Part shown: positions 1-9,890 of the stretch, one piece after another
Layout: each line of letters begins with the position of its first letter
Numbering within the stretch: position 1 is the first letter of the stretch
NCBI GenBank assembly: GCA_030427585.1
Contig: JAUIBW010000018.1
Span: 1-64,000 of the forward strand
Direction of reading: 5' to 3'
DNA: 64,000 nt
DNA from: Bacteroidia bacterium
GTDB taxonomy: Bacteria > Bacteroidota > Bacteroidia > Flavobacteriales > Flavobacteriaceae
Translations under genes and position numbers: made by a program
The notes under the pieces: model-generated
Told to the model about the DNA's origin: nothing
The model's input: only the letters and a program-made list of their open reading frames with translations
Databases searched by the model: none

Positions 1-3000
1 GTATGTGATCATGAAGGTAAGGTGTGTGTACAGCTATATGGTGTTGGTTATCAGCAAGTGGTTGATGATGTTATAGAGGATACTTTTAATCAACAGGAAA
101 TAGTAAAACCATCGTTAGATTTAGAGAAAATTCAGAGATCGCTACGAGAACTATCCATACCGATTCCTTCAAAGATAGTATTAGAAAATTCAGAAGTAGA
201 AAAGTTTACAGAGAATACATTAAAAAAACCGACTCAAATTTTATTAGTTACTCCGGATACTTTTGACATAAAAGAAATGGAAGATTTTGTGTTGGATAAA
301 ACAACTACAACTCTTTCTAATATAACATCTTATAATGATCAGGGAGGAGAATTTTCTAATGCTTCATTAATTAGGTTATTTGATCACGATAAAGGGTTGT
401 ATTCACTAGTTATATCTGCACCTAATAAAAATACGCTTTCTTCAGAATTGATTTCAGAATTGATAGAAGCTTTAACATATGCAAAGGAGATTTCTTCTTT
501 AAAAGTATTGTTATTACGTGGGGATGATGTTTTTTTACAAGGGGACAGAACATCCTATAATGAATCGGTACGATCAGGATTATATCAAACTATAGCATCT
601 TTTCCTTTTCCGATAATTGCCGAGATGAAAGGATCTGCTATTGGAACTGGATTTCTAATAGGAGGGTTATGTGATTTTATGATATGCAGTGAAGAAAGTA
701 ACTATTCTTATACAAATTATAAGGAAGGATTTTTCCCTGATTTAGAAGAAGAGTTATGGTTTAAAGAACGATTTGGAAATGCTTTTGCTTATAGCTTTCT
801 ATACCAATCCGAAGAACTAACAGGCAAGGCTTTACAAGAGCAAAAATGCAGTTGTCCTGTTCTTCCATTAGATCAGATAAGTTCTTTTACAGAGAGTTTT
901 GCATTAGATCTTTGTGAGAAATCAAAGGATGCTCTGCAGCTATTAAAACAACATTTGGGGCGCAAGTTACTTACATTGGCAAAACAATTGGTTGTAGTGC
1001 CTACAATACAAGTAGGGAGTATAGTAACTACAAAACCACAACTTACCTTTGATTTAAAGTATTTGAAGTTAGAAACCCTTACAGATCATGTATTAACAAT
1101 TACACTACATAAAGGAGGGAAGAACTGCTCATTAGAAAATATCATTTCAGAATTAAAAACTATTTATGCCCAACTAGATAAAGACAATTACTATAAAGTG
1201 ATTGTTCTAAGCAGTGATATTGCTGATTTTCTTTCAGTATCCGATTTGATGAGTTCGCAGGAAGTCGTTTTAGGATTTCAGGATCAAATCCTGAAATCCC
1301 CGATTCCTATAATTGCTGTAACAAATTCTAATGCTAAAGATATTGCCTGGTTGATTTGTTCGTCTTGTGATGTTTGTATTTACAATACACAAGGTGAGTA
1401 TTCTGTATCAGGTCTTGTAGAAGTTCCAGAGTTGGCAATGCGATCAGTTACGTTATTTAGTCATCGGTTAGGATGTACTATGAGTAAAGAATTACTACTG
1501 GCAGGTAAGACTTATACTGGGATGGAGCTACAAGATCAGGTAGGTTCATTGATTGTAACCAATGATGTTTTTTCAGAAGCATTGCATCAGGCATCCAGGT
1601 GGGTGAAATTACCCTTAGAAATTGTACGGACTTGGAAAAAGACACAAACTTCATTACTGAAGAAAACGATAGAAGAGTTACCGATTTGGTCGGAGGAACA
1701 AACAAAAACTTCAGAGTTATTACCAAAAACTATAACAAACATTACGCTTAACACAAAAGTTATAAAAGCAAAGAGTTATCCAGAAGGTATTATTGAGGTT
1801 AAGATGGAAGATAGGGAGGCAAAGAATATGTTTTCAGATGCCTTTATAGCCGGAATGATAGAGGTCTTCGATCATATAGCAGCGTCTTCAGTATACAAGG
1901 TAGTGATCTTAACGGGGTATGACAGTTACTTTGCATCTGGTGGTACCAAAGAGAGTTTACTGGCTATCCAGAAAGGTAAGGCTAAATTTACCGATACGAA
2001 GATTTTTCAACTAGCTCTAGATTGTAAGATTCCGGTGATCTCGGCAATGGAGGGACATGGTATTGGAGCAGGATGGTCTATGGGTATGTTTTCAGATTTT
2101 GTTTTGTTTAGTGAAGAGAGTCGTTATGTAAGCCCATATATGAGATATGGATTTACTCCCGGAGCAGGAGCTACTTTGATCTTCCCTGATAAAATAGGAT
2201 ATGATCTTTCTCGGGAAACTTTATTGAGAGGAGTTGAATATTCTGGAAAAACATTACAAGAAAAAGGAATGTCTTTCCCTGTTTTCTCCAGAAAAGAGAC
2301 CCATTCAGTAGCACTTGAACTAGCTCAGCAAATAGCAAGATATTCTCGCAAAAGCTTAGTGACGATCAAAAATCAATTAACAGCGTATCTTAAAAAACGT
2401 TTAGAAGAAACATATAGCTTTGAGTTGGCGATGCATGAGAAAACATTTGTAGGAAGACAAGATACTTTACAACAGATTCAGAGTAATTTCTATCAAGAAA
2501 GTACAATTTCAAAAGAAGCCATCAATGCTACAGAAAAGTCACCTGTTGTAAATATTGAAGATACTGTTTCACGTACAGATGTATTGCCCGATATTATTTC
2601 AGATCTCAAAAAACTGCTGGCAAAGGAGTTACATTTATCAGAGGGTGAGATTGATGAACGCAGTCAGTTTGTAGATCTGGGACTGGATTCTATTGTAGGA
2701 GTAACTTTTATACGTACTATTAATGAAAAGTATGGGCTTTCACTACAAGCTACTATTGTGTATAGTTATGCTACTATAGCAGCATTAGGAGGTCATATTA
2801 AGGAAGCACTAGAAAAACAGGGAATATCTGTAAGTAAATCAGTAACATCTACAATCACAGATATACCCAAAAAAGAGCCAAAGGCAAATACTCAAGATGT
2901 ATTTCCTAATATTCTTTTAGATTTAAAGAAACTACTGGCCAAGGAGCTGCATTTATCAGAAGATGAGATCGATGATAACAGTCAGTTTGTAGATTTAGGA

Positions 3001-6000
3001 TTGGATTCTATTGTGGGGGTTACTTTTATACGTACCATTAACGAAAAATATGGGCTTTCGCTACAAGCTACCATTGTTTATAGTTATTCAACTCTGAATG
3101 CTCTTAGTGATCATATTCAGGATGAAATAAAGCAACAGGGAGTACGTATTACAGATTCTGCTATTTCTATTGATATCCCCGAAAAGATCTTTCAAAGTGA
3201 TATTCCAAAAGCAGTTAGAAGAAGGCATCTTACATCATTACGTAAAGGTTCACAGGGAAATGCTACTCAATTCAGAAAACCGTCTTCCCGATCACAATCT
3301 ATTGCAGTTATAGGAATGTCGGGTCAGTTTCCAAAGGCAGGAGATGTAGAATCATTTTGGCAGAATATTGCTCAAGGGAAGAACTGTATTAGTGAGATTC
3401 CTAAGAAGCGTTGGGATATCAATAAGTACTACCAGAAAGGAGAAGCTGTTGCGGGCAAGACCTATAGCAAATGGATGGGTGCCCTGGAAGGCTATGACCT
3501 TTTTGATCCAATGTTTTTTAATATCTCTCCTATTGAGGCAGAAAGTATGGATCCGCAACAACGATTATTTTTAGAGGCCTGTTGGCATACGATAGAACAT
3601 GCAGGATACAATCCACATGTATTTTCTGGTAGTAAATGTGGGGTGTATGTAGGATGTGCAGCTGGAGATTATCTTCAGCAATCAAAAAAACATCAATTGA
3701 GCGCTCAGGGATTTACTGGTGCTGCCGGGTCTATTTTAGCATCGCGAATTTCTTACTTTTTAAATTTACAAGGCCCTTGTATCTCTATAGATACTGCTTG
3801 TTCCTCTTCATTAGTAGCTATTGCCAATGCGTGTGATGCTTTAGTATCGGGTAGTATTGATGCTGCTCTTGCAGGAGGCGTTTATATAATGGCAACACCT
3901 TCTATGCATATTATGAGTTCACAATCGGGTATGCTTTCTCCAGATGGCAGATGCCATACTTTTGATCAGCGGGCCAATGGTTTTGTCCCGGGTGAAGGAG
4001 TTGGAGTGGTGATGCTAAAAAGGTTAGAAGATGCAGAAAAAGACAACGACACTATTTTGGGAGTGGTACAGGGATGGGGTATTAACCAGGATGGAAAGAC
4101 CAATGGGATTACAGCCCCTAATACAGAATCCCAAATAGAATTAGAACAACAAGTGTATGATCAATTTGATATAGATCCAAATAACATTCAGTTGATCGAG
4201 ACACACGGTACAGCTACCAAGTTGGGAGATCCTATTGAGGTAGAAGGATTGTGTAGGTCTTTTCAAAAGTATACAGAAAAAACGGCATATTGTGCCTTGG
4301 GGTCAGTAAAAAGTAATATTGGTCACTGTTTAACAGCAGCTGGAGTAGCTGGTTTTATTAAAGTGCTACAGGCTATGAAGTACAAACAGTTGCCACCTAC
4401 TATAAATTTTGAACAACTAAACGAACATATCAACCTGGATGATAGTCCTTTTTATGTAAATACAGAATTAAGAGATTGGGAGGTTAGGGAATCACAGCAA
4501 CGTCAGGCTGCAATCAGTTCTTTTGGATTTAGTGGCACCAACGCACATTTGGTGATGGGTGAATATGTTTCTCAAAATCAGGAAATGGTTAAACGGCCTG
4601 TTCAGGTTATTACACAAAACTCTGAGTTTATAGTTCCTTTATCAGCTAAATCTGAAGAACAGTTAAAACAAAAGGCTTTAGGTTTACTGGAGTTTATCAA
4701 AAAGGAAAAGGGAAAATTAGATTTGGTTGACATGGCGTATACTTTACAAGTAGGTAGAGAAGCGATGGAGGAACGCCTCGGTTTTATGGTAAAGGATATC
4801 GATCAGCTTACAGAAAAACTTCGAGCTTATAATGAAGGAGAGGATTCTATTCGTGGTGTCTATTTGGGACAGGTGAAACGTAATAAAGAAGGTTTGCAAA
4901 TCATTAGTAATGATAATGAGATGAAAGAAACCATTATAGATAATTATATAAGTCAAAAGAAACTATCGAAATTACTGGATTTATGGGTTAAAGGCCTGCA
5001 ATTAGACTGGAACAAACTCTACGGAGACCATAAACCGAATCGTATCAACTTACCATTATACCCATTTGCTCGAGAACGGTATTGGATTGAAAAAAAAGTA
5101 GATAGTTATAAAAATGAGCATAAAAAGGTTCTGGAAGTACTTCATCCATTAGTACATAAGAATACTTCAGACCTTCGTCAGCAAAGCTATAACACCATAT
5201 TTGATGGTGAAGAATTTTTTATCAGAGAAAATGAGATTCAAGGCAATAAAATCTTACCGGGATTAGCTTGTTTAGAAATGGCTCGAGCTGCTATGATATT
5301 GGCAAATGCTCCCCAGGATGAATCTGCAGTAATTGAATTACACCATATTTCCTTTGCAAAACCAATGGTGATTGAAAAAACAAAAGAAGTTAAAATAGCA
5401 TTATTTGCAAGCGAAGAAGATCATGTGGATGAACCGATAAATGTTGAAATTTATGGTACTGAAGAAGAACTATATTTTGAGGCACAAGTTATGTATAGTC
5501 GTCTAAATGAAACTGCAACGCTTGATATTTTGCAACTCAAAGAGGAAATGAAACAGATTGCTCTGAAACCTAAAGATATATACGCAGATCTATCAAAAAG
5601 AGGATATGTGTATGGTTCTAACCTTCAGGGAATCTCATGTATTTATCAAGGAAATAATCAATTATTAGCAGAAGTAAACATACCTATGTTAGAAGAAAAT
5701 GATCAAAAAGGATTTGTACTTTATCCTTCGATCATGGAAGTTGTAATGCAGGCATGTATCAGTTTAGTTACTGATATCGAATCTCTAAGTCAACCGTTAT
5801 TTCCAACTTCATTAGATGCTGTACGAATACTATCTTCTTGTACTAGAGAAATGAATATCTGGGTACGTATTAAAGATATAAATACGACTCATCACATACT
5901 GGATATTGACCTTGTCAACCTGCAAGGGAATATTTGTATAGAAATGAGGGGACTATCCCTACAGAGTCTTGGCGAAAAAAACAACATTTCTGAAAATGAA

Positions 6001-9000
6001 GAAAAGGCGATTGAAGTATATCAAAACAAGTATGATGATACTGCCTTACAGCCAGAAGAAGTATCTCAAAGTTTATTTTTTAAGGAATATTGGAAAGAGC
6101 AACCTCTTACTTTAGGTAGTTCATTAACCGATAACAAGGAGATTGTCATTTTTGCAGATAAAGAGTTTAAAAAGAGTATTATACATAGCGATAATACGGG
6201 TCAGTTTGCAAAATCAATTTTTGTATTTAAAGAACAGAAATACGAAAAAGTTTCTGAAAACTTTTATCACTGTCGCTCCAATAATGTATCAGATATTCAA
6301 AAAGTACTTAAAGATATAAACGATAAAAGTAATAAGCCTATTAGATTAATATATACCTGGGCAAAAAATACTAAGGAAAAAGGTATTCATGCATTGTTTA
6401 ATGTATTTAAAGCCATTAAAAGATTTGACAATCCTATCGATGTAACATTGGTAGGTAACTATGATCCTTCATCTATAGAAACGTGTTGGGATTATTCCTG
6501 GATAGGCTTTGAGCGTTCTCTAAAATTGATATTACCTAACTCAAAGATATCATTACTTTATATCGATTCATCTGGATGTACACCTCGGCAGTTATTAGAT
6601 GCCATACAATATCCCAGAGTAATTAGATATAAAGATGAGCAAAGGTTTGAATTGTCGTATAAACCATTTGATCTTGATAGTACTGAAAAAATACCAGTAC
6701 TCAAGAAAAACGGTAGTTATTTAATTACAGGAGGTGTTGGAAAACTTGGGTTTGAGCTAGCGCGTTATTTGGCTAAGGAGTATCAGGCAAAACTGTTGCT
6801 ACTTGGTAGAAGGCCGTTAATCCCTGAGATTCAAGAAAAGGTTGATCAATTAAAACAGGAAGGAGCTAAAGAAGTTCACTATTACTCTGTTGATATTAGT
6901 AATAGAATGGCAATGATATCCTTGGCAAAAAATATTCCTTTTAACCTATCAGGGGTTATTCATGCAGCAGGAGTTGAAGGTTCTGAGACTTTCTATGAAA
7001 AAACAACAAAAAGTATCAATGAGGTACTTCAACCTAAATCTAAAGGGATACTACTACTAGATGAAATACTGAAGGAACAACCTCTGGATTTTGTGTGTTA
7101 TTTTTCATCATCGGCTGCTATGTTGGGTGATTTTGGATCTTGTGATTATGCAATAGCAAATCGTTTTCTAATGGCGTATACTTATTATCGTGATCAGAAA
7201 AACCAAAATAATGGAAAATCTATTGTTATAAACTGGCCTTTTTGGCGAGATGGTGGCATGGGCAAAAGTGATGATGAGAAAGCTAAATTTTATCTTAAAA
7301 GTAGTGGTCAGGAGGTACTCGAAACATCAGAAGGGGTAACGATATGGGATGACATTATCAAATCGAATCAAACACAAACACTGGTACTTAAAGGTAAACC
7401 TAACCGTATTGAACAATTCTTAGATCGTACCTACGCAGCTATGCTACTTGATCAATTACCATCGAATGTTCAAAACCAACGTGCTCACATGGGTAAAGGG
7501 TGGAAGATACAATATCAAGACCTTTCACTACACGAATGTGTATATATTGATCTTATAAAGCTTGTGTCTATGAGTTTGAAAATACCTTCAGAAAAACTGG
7601 ATGGAGTAACCAACCTGGCAGATTATGGCTTTGATTCTATCAGCTTAACAACATTTGCCAAAGAAATAGGTACATATTTTTTTATTACAATAACTCCTGC
7701 GGTATTTTATAATTATTCTACTATTAAAAAGTTAAGTGATTATTTCGTTCAGGATTATTATAGTCATCTAGAAGAGTTTTATAGTAAACCACAGCATAAA
7801 GTGGTTGAGAGACAGCAGGTAACCAAGAAAAAACCAGTAATAAAGAAAACTGTAACCCAAAAACGATTCTTACAAAATAAGTTGAAAGATGCTTCATACT
7901 TTTCGAGTTTAGCTCAGGAACCTATTGCCATTATAGGTATGTCGGGACGCTTCCCAGGAGCCGATACAGCAGATCAATTATGGGAAATGCTAGAAAAGGG
8001 AGAGAGTGGTATTAGCGAAATCCCTTTATCACGTTGGGACTGGCGTGATTATTTTTCAAAACCCGGGGATCCGGATAATAAAATCAGCACTAATAAAGGA
8101 GGTTTTATTACTAATGTAGATGAATTTGATCCCTTGTTTTTTGAAATTACACCCAGAGAAGCAGAAGCTATGGATCCCGGTCAACGCATGCTCTTAATAG
8201 AAGCATATAAAGCGATTGAAGATGCTCAAATCGATCCTTCATCATTACGAGGAACCCTGGTTGGTGTTTTTGCAGGAATGGAAGAAAGTCAATATAGTTC
8301 ACTTATCGACGATGAACAAGGTGTTGGGAACAGTGGCAATGCAATGATATCATCCAGGCTGTCATATTACCTTGATTTACACGGGCCCACTATTGCAACT
8401 AATACAGCATGTTCGTCAGGATTAGTGGCTTTGCATCAGGCAATCATGAGTTTACGAAACAGAGAATGTGAATCAGCGTTAGTTGCCGGTATTTCCTCCT
8501 TGATTTTAACTCCTGAATTCTACGTTAAGATGAGCCAGGCAGGAATGCTTTCGCAAGATGGTCAATGTTATAGCTTTGCTAAAAATGCTAATGGTATTGG
8601 CGCTAGTGAAGCAGTTGTAGTGCTTATGCTAAAACCGCTATCAGCAGCTATTGAAGCCGGCAACCCTATTTACGGAACCATTAAAGCCAGTGGTATCAAC
8701 TTTGATGGCAAAACTAATGGAGTTACAGCACCTAGTGGTAAAAGCCAAGAAACATTAATCAAAAATGTGTATAATAACTATGGTATTAACCCTCAGGATA
8801 TTTCACATATTATTGCACATGGCACGGGAACAAAATTGGGTGATCCTATTGAACTAAATGCCTTAAATGATGCCTTTAAAAAACTTATTGAGAAGCAACC
8901 AGATTCAAAACAAACAACTAGTTGTGCCATAACAAGTTGTAAAAGTAACCTGGGGCATACCATGGCCGCCTCAGGATTAGTAAGTGTAGTGAGTTTGTTA

Positions 9001-9867
9001 AAAGGACTACAGCATAACAAAATACCAGCTACTATTAACTGTGACGATGAAAATGATTATATAAGTTGGGGGAACAGCCCGTTTTATATTAACAAGATCA
9101 CCAAGGAATGGAAAAAAGAACAGGATAAACCTCGTATGGGAGGTATAAGTTCCTTTGGACGTAGCGGGACTAATGCTCATGTAGTTATTGAAGAATATAT
9201 AACACCAATGACTACTCAATTTTCTTCTGTTGCACATCCTACAGAAGATACACAAATCATGATTGTTCTATCGGCTAAAACAGAGGAACAATTACTACAA
9301 AAAAGTAGTGATCTGCTAACTTTAATAAAAAATCCAGGCCAAACTATTGATCTGCTTTCCATAGCGTATTCCTTACAGGTAACCCGAGAAGTTATGGATA
9401 TACGTTTAGGGTGTATTGTGAACTCTGTAGAGCAGTTAGTAGATAAACTACAAGCATATCTTAATTCAGAAAAAAATATTGAAGGCTTTTACAGAGGAGA
9501 AGTAAAACACTATGATACCTCGATATCTATATTTAATTCAGATACCGATTTGCAGGAAACTATTGATAAATGGATAGCAAATAAAAAACTTTCGAAAGTA
9601 CTCGAATTATGGGTGAAAGGTCTAGAATTGGATTGGGATAAACTCTATAGAGAAGTTAAACCTAAACGCATCAGCCTGCCTAAGTACCCATTTGCCAAAG
9701 AGCGGTATTGGATCAAAAAAACAATATCAAAGCATGCTATAGAAAATACATCGGTAGCGATTAATAATAATTATGAAATCATAGAAAATCTTGTAGAACA
9801 GATTGAAAATGAATCTATTGAAACCGATCAGGCTATTGGCTTATTAAAGAAATATAGCACATATTAA
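1..9867 (+). CDS. Trans-AT polyketide synthase PKS-1 (partial, 5' end outside window)
   Basis: The frame is open to base 1, so the gene starts upstream. Residues below count from base 1. The first ~20 residues match the C-terminal end of a DH domain. Then come three crotonase (ECH) domains (~120-310, ~350-560, ~590-830), two ACPs (phosphopantetheine Ser897 and Ser1003), KS (~1100-1525; Cys1267, His1402, His1442), the KS-adjacent linker ending in a YPFxRERYW motif, a DH-like domain (~1712-1995), KR (~2234-2425), ACP (Ser2546), KS (~2640-3070; Cys2804, His2940, His2986), linker and a short helical tail. There is no AT after either KS, which defines the trans-AT type. The third ECH has the typical oxyanion loop (EGHGIGAGW) and resembles PksI-type ECH2; the second lacks it. 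The DH-like domain has Asn1744 and Glu1913 where His and Asp are expected, so it is probably inactive. The KR keeps its Tyr and Asn (DYAIAN). The protein ends right after a KS, and the matching DH begins PKS-2. Confidence 0.95.
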   Translation, partial: VCDHEGKVCVQLYGVGYQQVVDDVIEDTFNQQEIVKPSLDLEKIQRSLRELSIPIPSKIVLENSEVEKFTENTLKKPTQILLVTPDTFDIKEMEDFVLDKTTTTLSNITSYNDQGGEFSNASLIRLFDHDKGLYSLVISAPNKNTLSSELISELIEALTYAKEISSLKVLLLRGDDVFLQGDRTSYNESVRSGLYQTIASFPFPIIAEMKGSAIGTGFLIGGLCDFMICSEESNYSYTNYKEGFFPDLEEELWFKERFGNAFAYSFLYQSEELTGKALQEQKCSCPVLPLDQISSFTESFALDLCEKSKDALQLLKQHLGRKLLTLAKQLVVVPTIQVGSIVTTKPQLTFDLKYLKLETLTDHVLTITLHKGGKNCSLENIISELKTIYAQLDKDNYYKVIVLSSDIADFLSVSDLMSSQEVVLGFQDQILKSPIPIIAVTNSNAKDIAWLICSSCDVCIYNTQGEYSVSGLVEVPELAMRSVTLFSHRLGCTMSKELLLAGKTYTGMELQDQVGSLIVTNDVFSEALHQASRWVKLPLEIVRTWKKTQTSLLKKTIEELPIWSEEQTKTSELLPKTITNITLNTKVIKAKSYPEGIIEVKMEDREAKNMFSDAFIAGMIEVFDHIAASSVYKVVILTGYDSYFASGGTKESLLAIQKGKAKFTDTKIFQLALDCKIPVISAMEGHGIGAGWSMGMFSDFVLFSEESRYVSPYMRYGFTPGAGATLIFPDKIGYDLSRETLLRGVEYSGKTLQEKGMSFPVFSRKETHSVALELAQQIARYSRKSLVTIKNQLTAYLKKRLEETYSFELAMHEKTFVGRQDTLQQIQSNFYQESTISKEAINATEKSPVVNIEDTVSRTDVLPDIISDLKKLLAKELHLSEGEIDERSQFVDLGLDSIVGVTFIRTINEKYGLSLQATIVYSYATIAALGGHIKEALEKQGISVSKSVTSTITDIPKKEPKANTQDVFPNILLDLKKLLAKELHLSEDEIDDNSQFVDLGLDSIVGVTFIRTINEKYGLSLQATIVYSYSTLNALSDHIQDEIKQQGVRITDSAISIDIPEKIFQSDIPKAVRRRHLTSLRKGSQGNATQFRKPSSRSQSIAVIGMSGQFPKAGDVESFWQNIAQGKNCISEIPKKRWDINKYYQKGEAVAGKTYSKWMGALEGYDLFDPMFFNISPIEAESMDPQQRLFLEACWHTIEHAGYNPHVFSGSKCGVYVGCAAGDYLQQSKKHQLSAQGFTGAAGSILASRISYFLNLQGPCISIDTACSSSLVAIANACDALVSGSIDAALAGGVYIMATPSMHIMSSQSGMLSPDGRCHTFDQRANGFVPGEGVGVVMLKRLEDAEKDNDTILGVVQGWGINQDGKTNGITAPNTESQIELEQQVYDQFDIDPNNIQLIETHGTATKLGDPIEVEGLCRSFQKYTEKTAYCALGSVKSNIGHCLTAAGVAGFIKVLQAMKYKQLPPTINFEQLNEHINLDDSPFYVNTELRDWEVRESQQRQAAISSFGFSGTNAHLVMGEYVSQNQEMVKRPVQVITQNSEFIVPLSAKSEEQLKQKALGLLEFIKKEKGKLDLVDMAYTLQVGREAMEERLGFMVKDIDQLTEKLRAYNEGEDSIRGVYLGQVKRNKEGLQIISNDNEMKETIIDNYISQKKLSKLLDLWVKGLQLDWNKLYGDHKPNRINLPLYPFARERYWIEKKVDSYKNEHKKVLEVLHPLVHKNTSDLRQQSYNTIFDGEEFFIRENEIQGNKILPGLACLEMARAAMILANAPQDESAVIELHHISFAKPMVIEKTKEVKIALFASEEDHVDEPINVEIYGTEEELYFEAQVMYSRLNETATLDILQLKEEMKQIALKPKDIYADLSKRGYVYGSNLQGISCIYQGNNQLLAEVNIPMLEENDQKGFVLYPSIMEVVMQACISLVTDIESLSQPLFPTSLDAVRILSSCTREMNIWVRIKDINTTHHILDIDLVNLQGNICIEMRGLSLQSLGEKNNISENEEKAIEVYQNKYDDTALQPEEVSQSLFFKEYWKEQPLTLGSSLTDNKEIVIFADKEFKKSIIHSDNTGQFAKSIFVFKEQKYEKVSENFYHCRSNNVSDIQKVLKDINDKSNKPIRLIYTWAKNTKEKGIHALFNVFKAIKRFDNPIDVTLVGNYDPSSIETCWDYSWIGFERSLKLILPNSKISLLYIDSSGCTPRQLLDAIQYPRVIRYKDEQRFELSYKPFDLDSTEKIPVLKKNGSYLITGGVGKLGFELARYLAKEYQAKLLLLGRRPLIPEIQEKVDQLKQEGAKEVHYYSVDISNRMAMISLAKNIPFNLSGVIHAAGVEGSETFYEKTTKSINEVLQPKSKGILLLDEILKEQPLDFVCYFSSSAAMLGDFGSCDYAIANRFLMAYTYYRDQKNQNNGKSIVINWPFWRDGGMGKSDDEKAKFYLKSSGQEVLETSEGVTIWDDIIKSNQTQTLVLKGKPNRIEQFLDRTYAAMLLDQLPSNVQNQRAHMGKGWKIQYQDLSLHECVYIDLIKLVSMSLKIPSEKLDGVTNLADYGFDSISLTTFAKEIGTYFFITITPAVFYNYSTIKKLSDYFVQDYYSHLEEFYSKPQHKVVERQQVTKKKPVIKKTVTQKRFLQNKLKDASYFSSLAQEPIAIIGMSGRFPGADTADQLWEMLEKGESGISEIPLSRWDWRDYFSKPGDPDNKISTNKGGFITNVDEFDPLFFEITPREAEAMDPGQRMLLIEAYKAIEDAQIDPSSLRGTLVGVFAGMEESQYSSLIDDEQGVGNSGNAMISSRLSYYLDLHGPTIATNTACSSGLVALHQAIMSLRNRECESALVAGISSLILTPEFYVKMSQAGMLSQDGQCYSFAKNANGIGASEAVVVLMLKPLSAAIEAGNPIYGTIKASGINFDGKTNGVTAPSGKSQETLIKNVYNNYGINPQDISHIIAHGTGTKLGDPIELNALNDAFKKLIEKQPDSKQTTSCAITSCKSNLGHTMAASGLVSVVSLLKGLQHNKIPATINCDDENDYISWGNSPFYINKITKEWKKEQDKPRMGGISSFGRSGTNAHVVIEEYITPMTTQFSSVAHPTEDTQIMIVLSAKTEEQLLQKSSDLLTLIKNPGQTIDLLSIAYSLQVTREVMDIRLGCIVNSVEQLVDKLQAYLNSEKNIEGFYRGEVKHYDTSISIFNSDTDLQETIDKWIANKKLSKVLELWVKGLELDWDKLYREVKPKRISLPKYPFAKERYWIKKTISKHAIENTSVAINNNYEIIENLVEQIENESIETDQAIGLLKKYSTY
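2581..3125 (+). repeat. Tandem duplicated beta-branching-type ACP domains inside PKS-1
   Basis: Two ACP domains about 318 bases apart are nearly identical in protein over ~60 residues but differ at many synonymous sites. Both carry a GLDSIVGV motif around the attachment Ser (codons at 2689 and 3007). In beta-branching ACPs the position two residues after GV is usually Trp; here both copies have Phe (GVTF). Twin ACPs behind ECH domains are a known mark of HMG-synthase-dependent beta-branching. Confidence 0.85.
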
Positions 9868-9890
9868 TAAATACTTAAGATAAATCGATT

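Noticed and set aside
1478..1726. Open frames on the opposite strand or in other frames of the PKS genes
   Set aside because: They have no recognisable motif, sit fully inside well-supported PKS domains and follow from AT-rich codon use.
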